Shown here: one piece after another, positions 1 through 7,676 of the stretch
Numbering within the stretch: position 1 is the first letter of the stretch
Layout: the number at the start of each line of letters is the position of its first letter
Origin: Methanolinea sp.
GTDB lineage: Archaea > Halobacteriota > Methanomicrobia > Methanomicrobiales > Methanospirillaceae
Assembly: GCA_030055515.1 (NCBI GenBank)
Contig: JASFYI010000003.1
Span: 62,001-126,000, forward strand
Reading direction: 5' to 3'
DNA length: 64,000 nt
Notes under the pieces: generated by a model
The model's input: the letters and a program-made list of their open reading frames with translations, nothing else
The model's database searches: none
Told to the model about the DNA's origin: nothing
Program-made: the position numbers and the translations under genes

Positions 1-1
1 G

Positions 2-151
2 CACAGGGCAGAATTCACGGGGTTTGCCCGCGAGATAGACCCGCGGATCAGGGTCGAGTGCATCTTCGCGCCGCCGGATCCCCACCCCGGTGACATGTTC
101 TGCGCCTGGCGCTTCACGCTGGACGAGGACAGGGGCCCGCCGAGCGGGTGA
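2..151 (+). CDS. 3' end of an unidentified protein (partial)
   Basis: An open frame enters from the left edge and ends at a TGA at 149-151. The 49 visible residues include an [14 protein letters not shown] stretch, two Pro/Asp-rich turns, and a Cys-Ala-Trp-Arg-Phe segment near the C-terminus. The codons look like those of real genes here, and the downstream transporter gene starts 22 bases after the stop, so the two may be co-transcribed. The C-terminal Cys/Trp pattern weakly recalls small cysteine-containing proteins related to 2-aminothiazoline-carboxylate hydrolase, but too little is visible to name a family. Confidence 0.55.
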   Translation, partial: HRAEFTGFAREIDPRIRVECIFAPPDPHPGDMFCAWRFTLDEDRGPPSG

Positions 152-173
152 CAGGGCGAAAAGGGACTGTCCG

Positions 174-1073
174 ATGGCATGGTTCCTCCTCGCGCTCGCG
201 GGTGCACTCGCGCAGGCGGCCTACTCGGCAGGGGCAAAGTCCCTCCTCGCCCGGTTCCACCCTGCCCGGCTCGCCGGGGGGACCTTCCTTGCGGCCGCAC
301 TCGCCCTCGCCGCGATCTCCCTCGTGAGGGGCATCCCCCCGGTCGCCCCGGGGTTCCCGGCCGCGGTCCTCGCCACGGTTGCGATCAACGCGGCCGCGAC
401 AGTGCTCTTCTACAGGGCGCTCTCGATCTCCGACCTCTCCCTCTGCCTCCCCATGCTCTCGTTCACCCCGGTCTTCCTCGTTTTTACGGCATTCGCGATC
501 CTCGGCGAGACCCCGAGTCCCGCCGGTTCCGCCGGGATCTGCCTCGTCGTCGCCGGCTCGTACCTGCTCGGGGTGCACGGGACCGGCAGTCCGGGGAGGG
601 CGTGGACCGCCCCGTTCCGGGTGCTCTCCTCGGACAGGGGCGTCCGGTACATGCTCCTCGTCGCGTTCCTCTACAGCATCTCGGTCAACTACGACCGCCT
701 CGTCGTCGCGTACTCTGACCCCGTGTTCGGCTCCGCCGCCGTCTACGGGTCGCTCGCCTGCATCTTCGTCGCGTGGGAGATCGCGCGGGCAATTGCCGGG
801 CGCGGGAGAGGGACGCCCCGTGCCACCCGCCGCGGCGTGCGGGAGTGCGGGGCGCTCCTCCTCCTCGGGATGGTCCTCGTCGTGGAGGCGGTCGCGGTCA
901 ACACCGCGTACACGCTCTCGCTCGTCCCCTACGTCATCGCGGTGAAGAGGCTCTCGGTCCTCTTCGGAGTCCTCGCGGGGGGTTTCCTCCTCGGGGAGGA
1001 GAGTCTCGTGCAGCGGGGGGCCGGGGCCGCGGTGATGGTCGCGGGCGCGGTCCTCATCGTTCTCGGCGGCTAG
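174..1073 (+). CDS. EamA/DMT-family membrane transporter
   Basis: This 299-residue protein is almost entirely hydrophobic, with about ten membrane helices arranged as two five-helix halves, the layout of drug/metabolite (EamA) transporters. A 'GE' at the end of a helix in each half (ILGETPSPAG near residue 121 and LLGEESLVQRG near 275) is the usual EamA landmark. The frame is open further upstream, but the ATG at 174 begins exactly at the first hydrophobic helix and clears the preceding gene. The substrate cannot be predicted; family members export metabolites or amino acids across the cytoplasmic membrane. Confidence 0.85.
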   Translation: MAWFLLALAGALAQAAYSAGAKSLLARFHPARLAGGTFLAAALALAAISLVRGIPPVAPGFPAAVLATVAINAAATVLFYRALSISDLSLCLPMLSFTPVFLVFTAFAILGETPSPAGSAGICLVVAGSYLLGVHGTGSPGRAWTAPFRVLSSDRGVRYMLLVAFLYSISVNYDRLVVAYSDPVFGSAAVYGSLACIFVAWEIARAIAGRGRGTPRATRRGVRECGALLLLGMVLVVEAVAVNTAYTLSLVPYVIAVKRLSVLFGVLAGGFLLGEESLVQRGAGAAVMVAGAVLIVLGG

Positions 1074-1107
1074 CGGCACGGCACGGGTGGACGGTGAAAA
1101 GTGGGTA

Positions 1108-1180
1108 TACCCCCGACCAGATTCGAACTGGTGTCGCCGGATCCAAAGTCCTGCATGATTGACCGCTACACCACGGGGGT
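1108..1180 (-). tRNA. tRNA-Gln (anticodon UUG)
   Basis: On the minus strand a 73-nt cloverleaf can be drawn: acceptor arms ACCCCCG/CGGGGGT with discriminator A, a T arm containing GTTCGAATC, and an anticodon loop CTTTGGA giving UUG. CCA is not encoded. The anticodon stem (CAGGA opposite TCCGG) contains an A-G mismatch at its second pair, where archaeal tRNA-Gln genes normally have a perfect stem. The D arm is short, as expected for archaeal tRNA-Gln. Confidence 0.9.
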
Positions 1181-1192
1181 TCTCGCACGTTG

Positions 1193-1216
1193 CATACCGG
1201 TCGCCTCGCCGGTATG
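1193..1216 (-). promoter_or_regulatory. Hairpin in the tRNA-Gln 5' leader
   Basis: A perfect 8-bp inverted repeat (CATACCGG / CCGGTATG, 8-nt loop) sits 13 bases upstream of the tRNA 5' end. An A/T-rich TATA-like element (minus-strand ATTTAATA near 1240-1250) lies upstream, so the hairpin would be in the pre-tRNA leader removed by RNase P. It could aid processing; that role is inference. Confidence 0.4.
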
Positions 1217-1302
1217 TCCTCTCATCTTTTCACGTTCCCTGCTATTAAATCCCACTTTGGAGCCCGCCCGGGTACGCGGGGAGGATGTCCCTTTCAAAAA
1301 CT

Positions 1303-1327
1303 ACGGGGGATTTTTATAATCCCCCGT
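1303..1327. promoter_or_regulatory. Palindrome enclosing the TATA box of the PEGA-protein gene
   Basis: Nine-base arms ACGGGGGAT and ATCCCCCGT are perfectly inverted around TTTTATA. The central A/T tract is positioned to be the TATA box: initiation about 25 bases downstream would fall near 1340, before the start codon at 1362. A protein binding this palindrome would block TBP, so it reads as an operator. A bidirectional terminator-like hairpin is the main alternative. Confidence 0.5.
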
Positions 1328-1361
1328 GTCATCCAGTTATGAACGCAACAGGAGATCTCCG

Positions 1362-2690
1362 ATGGCATCACTTTCTGCACGCGCAGCCCCTTTTCTTCTC
1401 GTGGGTGCACTCGCGGTGGTCGCACTCGCCGGCCATGGAACCGCGATGATCGGGGGAGGGACAGGGTACTTCGAGATCACCTCTGTCCCCTCCGGGGCGA
1501 GCGTGTTCTTCGACGATACGTACAGGGGGACGACACCCGTCACCATCCCGGTCTCGACGACGGGGAATCCCACCCACACCATCCGCGTCACGAAGACAGG
1601 GTACATGGAGTGGACCACGGTCCACGAGGGTAACCCGTTCGAGGGCGAGACGATCCACATCAGCGCGACACTTATGCCCATGCCGGGCGGCGCGAAAGGT
1701 TACTACAGGATCACCTCGAGCCCCTCGGGCGCAGCGGTCTACTTCGACGACACCTACAGGGGGACGACGCCCGTCACCGTGGAGGTTTCCACCACGGGGA
1801 CACCCGGCCACACCGTGAGGCTCGTCCTCTCCGGGTACCAGGAGTGGACGAGCTACCAGCCCGGGAACCCGGGGGAGGGCGAGACCATCGCCGTGAACGC
1901 GTACCTCCAGCCGCTCCAGAGCTACGGCAGCATCACGGTCACCTCGTCGCCGTCCGGTGCGACGGCCGTCCTCGACGGTGCGCAGTCGATGGTGACACCC
2001 TGCACGTTCCACAACGTGGTCCCGGGCACCCACACCGTCCAGGTGACCAAGCCAGGGTACCAGGCGTGGAGCACGACGACGACCGTCGAGGCAGGGCGCA
2101 ACACGCAGGTCTTCGCGTCGCTCTCGCCGGTTGCGCCGGCGCCGGGCTCGATCTACGTCACCTCGGTTCCCTCGGGCGCGGGCGTCTACGTCGACGGGAC
2201 GTACTACGGGCCCTCCCCCCAGCTCGCGTCAGGTCTCTCGCCCGGGTACCACGAGGTCCGGATATCCCTCTCCGGGTTCCAGGACTGGGTGGGGAACGTG
2301 ATGGTCAAGTCGGGGGAGACGACGCGGATCTCCCAGGCCCTCTCGGTCACCCCGACGCCCTCCCCCGTCGCGGGCACGGGGTCGCTCTCTGTCCAGTCCA
2401 GCCCGCCCGGTGCGAGCGTGTACATCGACAACGAGTACATGGGGATCACGCCGCTCGTCGTCCACTCGGTCGCGCCCGGGATGCACACGGTCCTCCTGAC
2501 CCACCCCGGGTACGCGGACTGGAAGGCGAGTGTCCAGGTCCAGAGGGATGTCCAGACTCCCCTGGACGCGACGCTCTCCCCCGCGGCACCCACGGCGATG
2601 CCGACGAAGTCTCCGCTTGCCGCGCTGCTGGCCGTGCTCGCGCTCGCCGCGTGCGCCCTCGCTCCCGCCGCGGGGCGACGCCGGGGGTAA
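1362..2690 (+). CDS. PEGA-repeat surface protein
   Basis: The 442-residue product has a signal peptide (hydrophobic about residues 8-25), then five tandem PEGA domains of about 70 residues. Each begins with a variant of 'I-T-S-x-P-S-G-A-x-V-x-x-D' and contains a glycine-proline 'G-T/I-T-P' turn. A C-terminal hydrophobic helix and basic tail GRRRG follow. PEGA domains are beta-rich modules found in extracellular archaeal and bacterial proteins, so this is probably an exported, membrane-anchored envelope protein. The ATG at 1362 is preferred to the GTG at 1326 because AGGAGA lies just upstream and the leader begins there. The palindrome over its TATA box suggests regulated expression. Confidence 0.88.
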   Translation: MASLSARAAPFLLVGALAVVALAGHGTAMIGGGTGYFEITSVPSGASVFFDDTYRGTTPVTIPVSTTGNPTHTIRVTKTGYMEWTTVHEGNPFEGETIHISATLMPMPGGAKGYYRITSSPSGAAVYFDDTYRGTTPVTVEVSTTGTPGHTVRLVLSGYQEWTSYQPGNPGEGETIAVNAYLQPLQSYGSITVTSSPSGATAVLDGAQSMVTPCTFHNVVPGTHTVQVTKPGYQAWSTTTTVEAGRNTQVFASLSPVAPAPGSIYVTSVPSGAGVYVDGTYYGPSPQLASGLSPGYHEVRISLSGFQDWVGNVMVKSGETTRISQALSVTPTPSPVAGTGSLSVQSSPPGASVYIDNEYMGITPLVVHSVAPGMHTVLLTHPGYADWKASVQVQRDVQTPLDATLSPAAPTAMPTKSPLAALLAVLALAACALAPAAGRRRG

Positions 2691-2795
2691 GAACCCCAAA
2701 GAAACTCTCCCTTTTTTTCCCGCCGCGGCGCGGGGACACGGCGATCCGGGAGGACCGGTCCCGGAAAAGGACGGGATAAAAGGGCTTTAGCCCCC

Positions 2796-3584
2796 TCACA
2801 CGAGGGGGAACTGCTCGGGCGGTATCGGCTGGACCGCGTGGACCCACCACGAGGCCGGCGGTTCCCAGTCGATGAACGTCATCGTAAAGCCCCTGTGCCG
2901 TGCCCCCGAGAAGACGGCGGGGAGCGTCCACCTGAAATGGCCCGTCGTGGTGGCAAACGACCTCCCCGCGGGATCCCAGCCCTCCCCGGTCATGATGTAG
3001 ACGTCGTAGATCCCCGGCGGAACGACCTGGTCGAACCGCTGCGCGTACCCCTTCGCCACGTACACCGCGAGGACCGCTCCCCGCTGCCGCTCCGGCGCGA
3101 GGGCGACGACGACGTCGGACCTGCCGCGCGTGTTGTCGACGGCGAGGAACTGGCCGCCCTGGTACATGGCACCCCTGAGGAGTGCCTGGCCCGCTCCCCT
3201 TGTCCCGCGGTTCCTCGCGGCCGCCTCGAGGAAAGGCTCGACGACGGCCGAGAGCGCGCGGTCGAGCGCCATCGCCCTCTCGTAGTCGGCGATCGCCTCG
3301 TCGTAGTGGCCGAGCGCCGCGTACGCCTTCCCCCTGTTGAAGTAGGCCCGCGCGAACCCGGGATCGAGTGCGATGGCGCGGGAATAGGCATCCACGGCAG
3401 CATCCCAGCGGAGCTGGCTCGCGTAGGTGCTCCCGAGGGCGTTCCACCCCGCGGCTGTCCCCGCGGGTGCCTCGCCGCCCCCTCCCTGCGCCTCTCCCGC
3501 CGCGGCCTGGACGAGGGCGGCCGCGAGGAGGAACGCGAGCATGACCAGCAGGTGCGCGTTCGGCCTCAGTGCGGTGGCATGCAT
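2796..3584 (-). CDS. Exported TPR-repeat protein
   Basis: This 262-residue protein begins with a signal peptide (hydrophobic about residues 11-28 ending AAAGEA). Two tetratricopeptide repeats follow at about residues 45-115, with the TPR landmarks WNALG, AIALDPGFARAYFNRGKAY and YDEAIADYERAMALD. The remaining 140 residues are rich in aromatics and beta-prone segments, and I do not recognise them; they may form a carbohydrate- or envelope-binding domain. It is convergent with the PEGA gene, with about 100 bp between the stops. TPRs bind proteins, so an extracytoplasmic scaffold role is plausible but not shown. Confidence 0.8.
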   Translation of the reverse strand: MHATALRPNAHLLVMLAFLLAAALVQAAAGEAQGGGGEAPAGTAAGWNALGSTYASQLRWDAAVDAYSRAIALDPGFARAYFNRGKAYAALGHYDEAIADYERAMALDRALSAVVEPFLEAAARNRGTRGAGQALLRGAMYQGGQFLAVDNTRGRSDVVVALAPERQRGAVLAVYVAKGYAQRFDQVVPPGIYDVYIMTGEGWDPAGRSFATTTGHFRWTLPAVFSGARHRGFTMTFIDWEPPASWWVHAVQPIPPEQFPLV

Positions 3585-3706
3585 CCTGACATCTCCCGTA
3601 CAGGAATACGCGGGCCCCCATTTAATACCCTCCCGGTCCCGCGGTCCGGGTATGGAGGGGAGGCGTTACGTCCCGGCCCGCCGTGCCCTGCAGGGGAATG
3701 CAACCC

Positions 3707-3970
3707 ATGTACGCGATGTGCCACGTCCTCTCGGGCGCAATGCTCGGGTCGTACCTCTCCGCCCGCAGGGGGGAGAGGAGGCTCGTTCCCGCGGGCATCG
3801 CCGGGTCGGTCCTCCTAAACCCGATCGCAAACCCGCCCGGACTTGTCCTCACCGGGACGGTGGGGTACGGGAGGATCTCTTTGCGCATCCTTTCCGCGGT
3901 ACCCGTCCTTTGCTGCGCCTCTGGATCGTCGGGGGTTTTTCCGAAGACCACCGCACCTGTCCTGCCGTAA
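3707..3970 (+). pseudogene. Decayed remnant of a YdjM/DUF457-like membrane-bound metal-dependent hydrolase
   Basis: The first 60 residues (MYAMCHVLSGAMLG, then RRLVPAGIAGSVL) resemble the N-terminus of small membrane hydrolases of the YdjM/DUF457 type. Those carry an early His and an LPDxxDKP metal-binding motif followed by a second His on the next helix. Here the motif reads LNPIANPP, so both Asp are gone, and the expected His before the next helix is Arg (LRILSA). The frame then loses family character and stops, at about half the usual length. I therefore read it as an inactivated, truncated gene; a small unrelated membrane protein is the alternative. Confidence 0.5.
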
Positions 3971-4142
3971 GTTAGCCGCAGGCACGGGAGTTTCCCCCAA
4001 TGAGATCGCGCGGGGGAGCGCGCGGGAAAAACCCCTCAGAGACTGACGGGCTGCCGTGAGAATCCCCGGAGTCCCCCCGGGAATGACCGGGCGGGCGGGA
4101 AAACCGGGAACTTTTTTTTGAGTGGTGCCTCAAGGATCCGGT

Positions 4143-5294
4143 ATGGAACGACCGGATACCGCTGCCGTGGGCAGCGCGAGGATTTTCGCCCTCTTCGCCC
4201 TCGCGCTCGTCTCCCTCGCCGTCCCCGCCGCCTCCCTCTCGATCACCGCCCGGCCGGAGGCGATCCAGAATGGTCACCCCGTCACCGTGGAGATCACCGG
4301 GCTTCCCGACGGGGCCCGGTTCTCTCTCCTCGTGGAATCGGTGTACAGCGTCTCCCCGAACACCGAGTTTTACTTCCAGATGAGCCAGTTCGAGATGCCG
4401 TTCACTCTCGCGAAAGGGAACATCACGGCCACGCTGGAAGGGACCTCGCAGAACCGGCTCGAGGTCAGGAAGGGCGATACCATCGTGGCGGTGTCCGGGA
4501 AATCGACAGATGGGAGGTTCACGACGACGAAGACCCACGACGTGACCGCGGGAACGTACGATTACTTCCGGCTCTCGGGAACGACTCTCCCCACGGCGCG
4601 GACGATCGTCGCGCGCTTCCAGGTGACGGGCACGAAGAAGGGGCCGGAAAACTCCCGGATATGGTTCGTGGTCGATGGCCTCCCGTCCGGCACGGTGACG
4701 GTCGCGGCCGTCGTGGACGGGGCAGAGGTCCTCCACAAGAAAATTCCCGTGGGAACCGGGAATGCCCCGGCGACCAACGGGACGGCCTCTTTCTCCTCTG
4801 CCGACGGGGTCGTCTCGGTGAGGGTGCCGGAAGGCACGTCGGTGAGCGTCCTCTCCGTTCCGGGACAGGGCGTGCGCGGGGACTTCCACGTCCTCGCGGG
4901 CCCCTACGCGATAGTCCCCTACGAGGCCGTCCTTTCGCCGGCGGGCGAGATCACCTTCGCGCTCCGCGGTGCCCCCCAAGCGAGGAACCCGGTTGTCGCG
5001 ATCCTCTCGGGGGGCAACTGGACCCTCCTCCCCTCTGCGGTCGCGGGGAGCTCTGTCACCGCCCCGGCAGGGACGGGGGGTATCTACGCCCTCGTCGAGC
5101 CGGTCGGGGGTATCCTCGTGAAGAGTCCTGCGCCCGAAACGACCCCTCCCACGACAACGGTGACCACGCGCGAAACCCATCCCCCCGCGACACCGACACC
5201 CGCGCAGGGGGCAGGGCCGACACCCCTCGCGCTCGCCCTCGCGGTCGCCGGCGGGTTCCTCACCGCGGCACGCCTCTCCCGGCGTCCCCCGTGA
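4143..5294 (+). CDS. Exported, C-terminally anchored surface protein (unknown family)
   Basis: The 383-residue product has a signal peptide (hydrophobic about residues 14-32, ending AAS). A long beta-rich ectodomain with many Thr/Ser and several N-x-S/T sites follows. Near the C-terminus come a Thr/Pro-rich linker (TTPPTTTVTT region), a hydrophobic helix and a short basic end (RLSRRPP). This is the architecture of methanogen envelope proteins, and it matches the DUF3821 protein at 22-23 kb and the PEGA protein at 1.4 kb. I do not recognise the ectodomain; it could be a divergent relative of DUF3821. The ATG at 4143 is favoured by an AAGGA just upstream and the position of the leader. Confidence 0.75.
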   Translation: MERPDTAAVGSARIFALFALALVSLAVPAASLSITARPEAIQNGHPVTVEITGLPDGARFSLLVESVYSVSPNTEFYFQMSQFEMPFTLAKGNITATLEGTSQNRLEVRKGDTIVAVSGKSTDGRFTTTKTHDVTAGTYDYFRLSGTTLPTARTIVARFQVTGTKKGPENSRIWFVVDGLPSGTVTVAAVVDGAEVLHKKIPVGTGNAPATNGTASFSSADGVVSVRVPEGTSVSVLSVPGQGVRGDFHVLAGPYAIVPYEAVLSPAGEITFALRGAPQARNPVVAILSGGNWTLLPSAVAGSSVTAPAGTGGIYALVEPVGGILVKSPAPETTPPTTTVTTRETHPPATPTPAQGAGPTPLALALAVAGGFLTAARLSRRPP

Positions 5295-5307
5295 TGCTCC
5301 TCCCCCG

Positions 5308-6231
5308 TCACCGCGCCGACGCGAGCGTGCGGGAAAGGCCCTCCTCGAGGGTGTACGCGGGCTCCCACCCGAGGCACTCCCGTGCGCGCGAGATGTCCGC
5401 GACGGAGTGCCGCACCTCGCCAGGCCTGCCCGCGGCATGGACCGGCATGCCCCTGTACCCGGTGAGGGCGATGAGGATCTCCGCGAGCTCGAGGATGCGC
5501 GTCCCCCTCCCGGACCCGATGTTGAACACCCCTTCCGCGCTGCCCTCCATGGCGCGCACGTTTGCCCTCGACACGTCCCTCACGTACACGAAGTCCCGCG
5601 TCTGCTCCCCGTCGCCGTAGATGACGGGCGGCCTCCCGGCGCGGAGGTTCGCGATGAACCGCGGGATGACTGCGGCGTAATCCGAGTGGGGGTCCTGCCT
5701 CTCCCCGTAGACGTTGAAGTACCTCAGGGAGACCGTTTCAAGGCCGTAGAGGTGAGAGAAGACTCTGCAGTAGTACTCCCCCGCGCACTTCGCGACGGCG
5801 TAGGGCGAGAGGGGGTTAAGCGGCATGTCCTCCCTCTTGGGGACTCCGGGCAGGTTGCCGTAGACCGCGGCAGAAGACGCGTGCACGACCTTCCTCACCC
5901 CTGCCTCCCTCGCCGCGACGAGGACCGCGAGAGTCCCCGTGAGCGTGACCTCATGGCTCCTCGCGGGATCCGCGATTGAACCCGGGACAGAGACGTACGC
6001 CGCCTGGTGGAAGACACCGTCGGAACCCTCGAATTCCCTCTTCAGGAGACCGGCATCGAGGACCGATCCCCACACGAACCTGAACCGGGTGTTCCCTGTC
6101 AGGTTGCCGATGTTGTCGGCGCTGCCCGAGGAGAGGTCGTCGATCACGGTCACCTCGTGCCCGGAGGAGACGAGCTCCTCGGCGAGGTGCGACCCGATGA
6201 AACCCGCGCCGCCTGTGACCACGTACCGCAT
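5308..6231 (-). CDS. NAD-dependent sugar epimerase (UDP-glucose 4-epimerase-like, extended SDR)
   Basis: The protein of 307 residues starts with the NAD-binding TGGAGFIGSH motif. It carries the catalytic SPYAVAK (YxxxK) and the SSAAVYG and RYFNVYG segments of the extended short-chain dehydrogenase family. Members interconvert nucleotide sugars such as UDP-glucose and UDP-galactose or their uronates, in the cytosol. The inner ATG at 6231 is chosen over an earlier one because the Rossmann strand starts there and GGACGGAGC precedes it. A second epimerase lies at 48.5 kb, and both probably feed surface glycan synthesis. Exact substrate specificity cannot be read from the sequence. Confidence 0.88.
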   Translation of the reverse strand: MRYVVTGGAGFIGSHLAEELVSSGHEVTVIDDLSSGSADNIGNLTGNTRFRFVWGSVLDAGLLKREFEGSDGVFHQAAYVSVPGSIADPARSHEVTLTGTLAVLVAAREAGVRKVVHASSAAVYGNLPGVPKREDMPLNPLSPYAVAKCAGEYYCRVFSHLYGLETVSLRYFNVYGERQDPHSDYAAVIPRFIANLRAGRPPVIYGDGEQTRDFVYVRDVSRANVRAMEGSAEGVFNIGSGRGTRILELAEILIALTGYRGMPVHAAGRPGEVRHSVADISRARECLGWEPAYTLEEGLSRTLASAR

Positions 6232-6389
6232 GCTCCGTCCTAGGTACATTTCTCTCTCCCGGGGATCTTATAGGGACCGGGGGAGCGGGAAGAGGACTCC
6301 CATTCCAACAGGGAATAGGGGACACCCGGGAATGGCCCGGGCACGGGCAATTGTGCAAGGTTAATGGTCTTGCCGGATGAGATCCCCGC

Positions 6390-7676
6390 ATGGTCTCCCT
6401 CTCCGACATCAGGGCCGCGGCGAGGATCCTCGAGGGAAAGGTGATCCGGACACCCCTCGTTTACTCCCCCACGTTCTCGTCGATGACGGGGGCAGAGGTG
6501 TACCTGAAGCTCGAGTGCATGCAGAAGGCAGGCTCGTTCAAGGTGAGGGGCGCGACCAACCGGATACTCTCCGGGGACTCCGGTGTCGTAAAGAGGGGGG
6601 TAATAGCCGCCTCTGCCGGGAACCACGCCCAGGGTGTCGCCGTTGCCGCGGCCATCGCGGGGATCCCGGCCACAATCGTCATGCCCGAATGGGTCTCCCT
6701 CGCGAAACAGGAGGCGACGAGGGCGTACGGTGCAGAGGTCTTCCTCTCGGGCTGCAGCCTCGAGGAGAGCATCGAGGTGGCGAAGCGGATGGCGAGGGAA
6801 CGGGACCTCGCCTTCATCCACCCCTACGACGACCCCCTCGTCATCGCCGGCCAGGGCACGATAGGACTCGAGATCCTCGAGGACCTCCCGGACGCCGGGT
6901 GCGTGGTCGTTCCCGTCGGGGGTGGCGGGCTGATCGCGGGGATCGCGACCGCGCTGCACGCACTCCGCCCGGAGATCCGCGTCATCGGGGTCCAGGCGGC
7001 CGCGTGCCCCTCGGCGAGGGAGGCCCTCGTTGCAGGCCACCCGGTCACCGTCGAGGCGCGGCCCACCGTCGCGGACGGGATAAGGGTCAAGAGGGTCGGG
7101 GAACTCGCCTTTCCCGTGGTGAGGGACCACGTGGAGGAGATCGTCCTCGTCGAGGAGGACGCGATTGTAGGAGCCGTGCTCGCGCTCCTCGAGCGGAAGA
7201 AGGTCCTCGCCGAGGGCGCGGGTGCCGCGGCCCTCGCCGCGCTCCTCTCGGGGGCAGTCCGGTTGGGGAGGGGGGAGAAGGTCGTGGTCGTGGTGAGCGG
7301 GGGGAACATGGACACGTTCCTCCTCGAACGGGTCATGAGGAAAGGGCTCTACGAGTCCGGGAGGATGGTCCAGGCCCGGGTCGTCCTCGGGGACGAGGGG
7401 TCCTCGCTCCCCGCGCTCCTCGCGATCGTGGCCCGGGAGGGTGCCGTCGTCACACGGGTCCACCATGAGAGGGGCGTTCCGGGGCTTGCTCTCCACCAGA
7501 CGATGGTGACACTGGAGCTCGAGGTGAGGGGGCCCCTCCATCGAGCAAGGGTGATTGATGCGGTGAGGTCGTCCGGGTACCCTGTGGAACCCTTCCCGGA
7601 GGATGGGAGAGATCGACCTGGATCGAGCCCACGTGAATGGACGCGACCCTGTGGGCATCGTGCGGGGGGGCCCTGA
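6390..7676 (+). CDS. ilvA: Threonine ammonia-lyase (threonine dehydratase) with C-terminal ACT domain
   Basis: The 428-residue protein is a fold-type II PLP enzyme that deaminates threonine to 2-oxobutanoate, the first step of one route to isoleucine. The PLP lysine is K51 in GSFKVRGA, the Gly-rich phosphate loop VGGGGLIAG is near residue 175, and SGGNMD closes the catalytic domain. Residues from about 330 on form an ACT domain typical of feedback-regulated enzymes. The recognisable ACT domain ends near base 7589. The last 28 residues are Arg/Pro/Gly-rich and lie inside the opposite-strand kinase gene, so the ancestral stop seems to have been lost. Confidence 0.9.
   Translation: MVSLSDIRAAARILEGKVIRTPLVYSPTFSSMTGAEVYLKLECMQKAGSFKVRGATNRILSGDSGVVKRGVIAASAGNHAQGVAVAAAIAGIPATIVMPEWVSLAKQEATRAYGAEVFLSGCSLEESIEVAKRMARERDLAFIHPYDDPLVIAGQGTIGLEILEDLPDAGCVVVPVGGGGLIAGIATALHALRPEIRVIGVQAAACPSAREALVAGHPVTVEARPTVADGIRVKRVGELAFPVVRDHVEEIVLVEEDAIVGAVLALLERKKVLAEGAGAAALAALLSGAVRLGRGEKVVVVVSGGNMDTFLLERVMRKGLYESGRMVQARVVLGDEGSSLPALLAIVAREGAVVTRVHHERGVPGLALHQTMVTLELEVRGPLHRARVIDAVRSSGYPVEPFPEDGRDRPGSSPREWTRPCGHRAGGP

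Noticed and set aside
2446-3621. A 391-codon minus-strand frame overlapping the PEGA and TPR genes
   Set aside because: Its composition is Arg/Gly/Pro low complexity; the TPR protein in another frame accounts for the coding signal.
4118-5620. A 500-codon plus-strand frame overlapping the surface protein at 4.1 kb
   Set aside because: Arg/Pro-rich with no hydrophobic or domain pattern; the competing frame has a signal peptide, anchor and normal composition.
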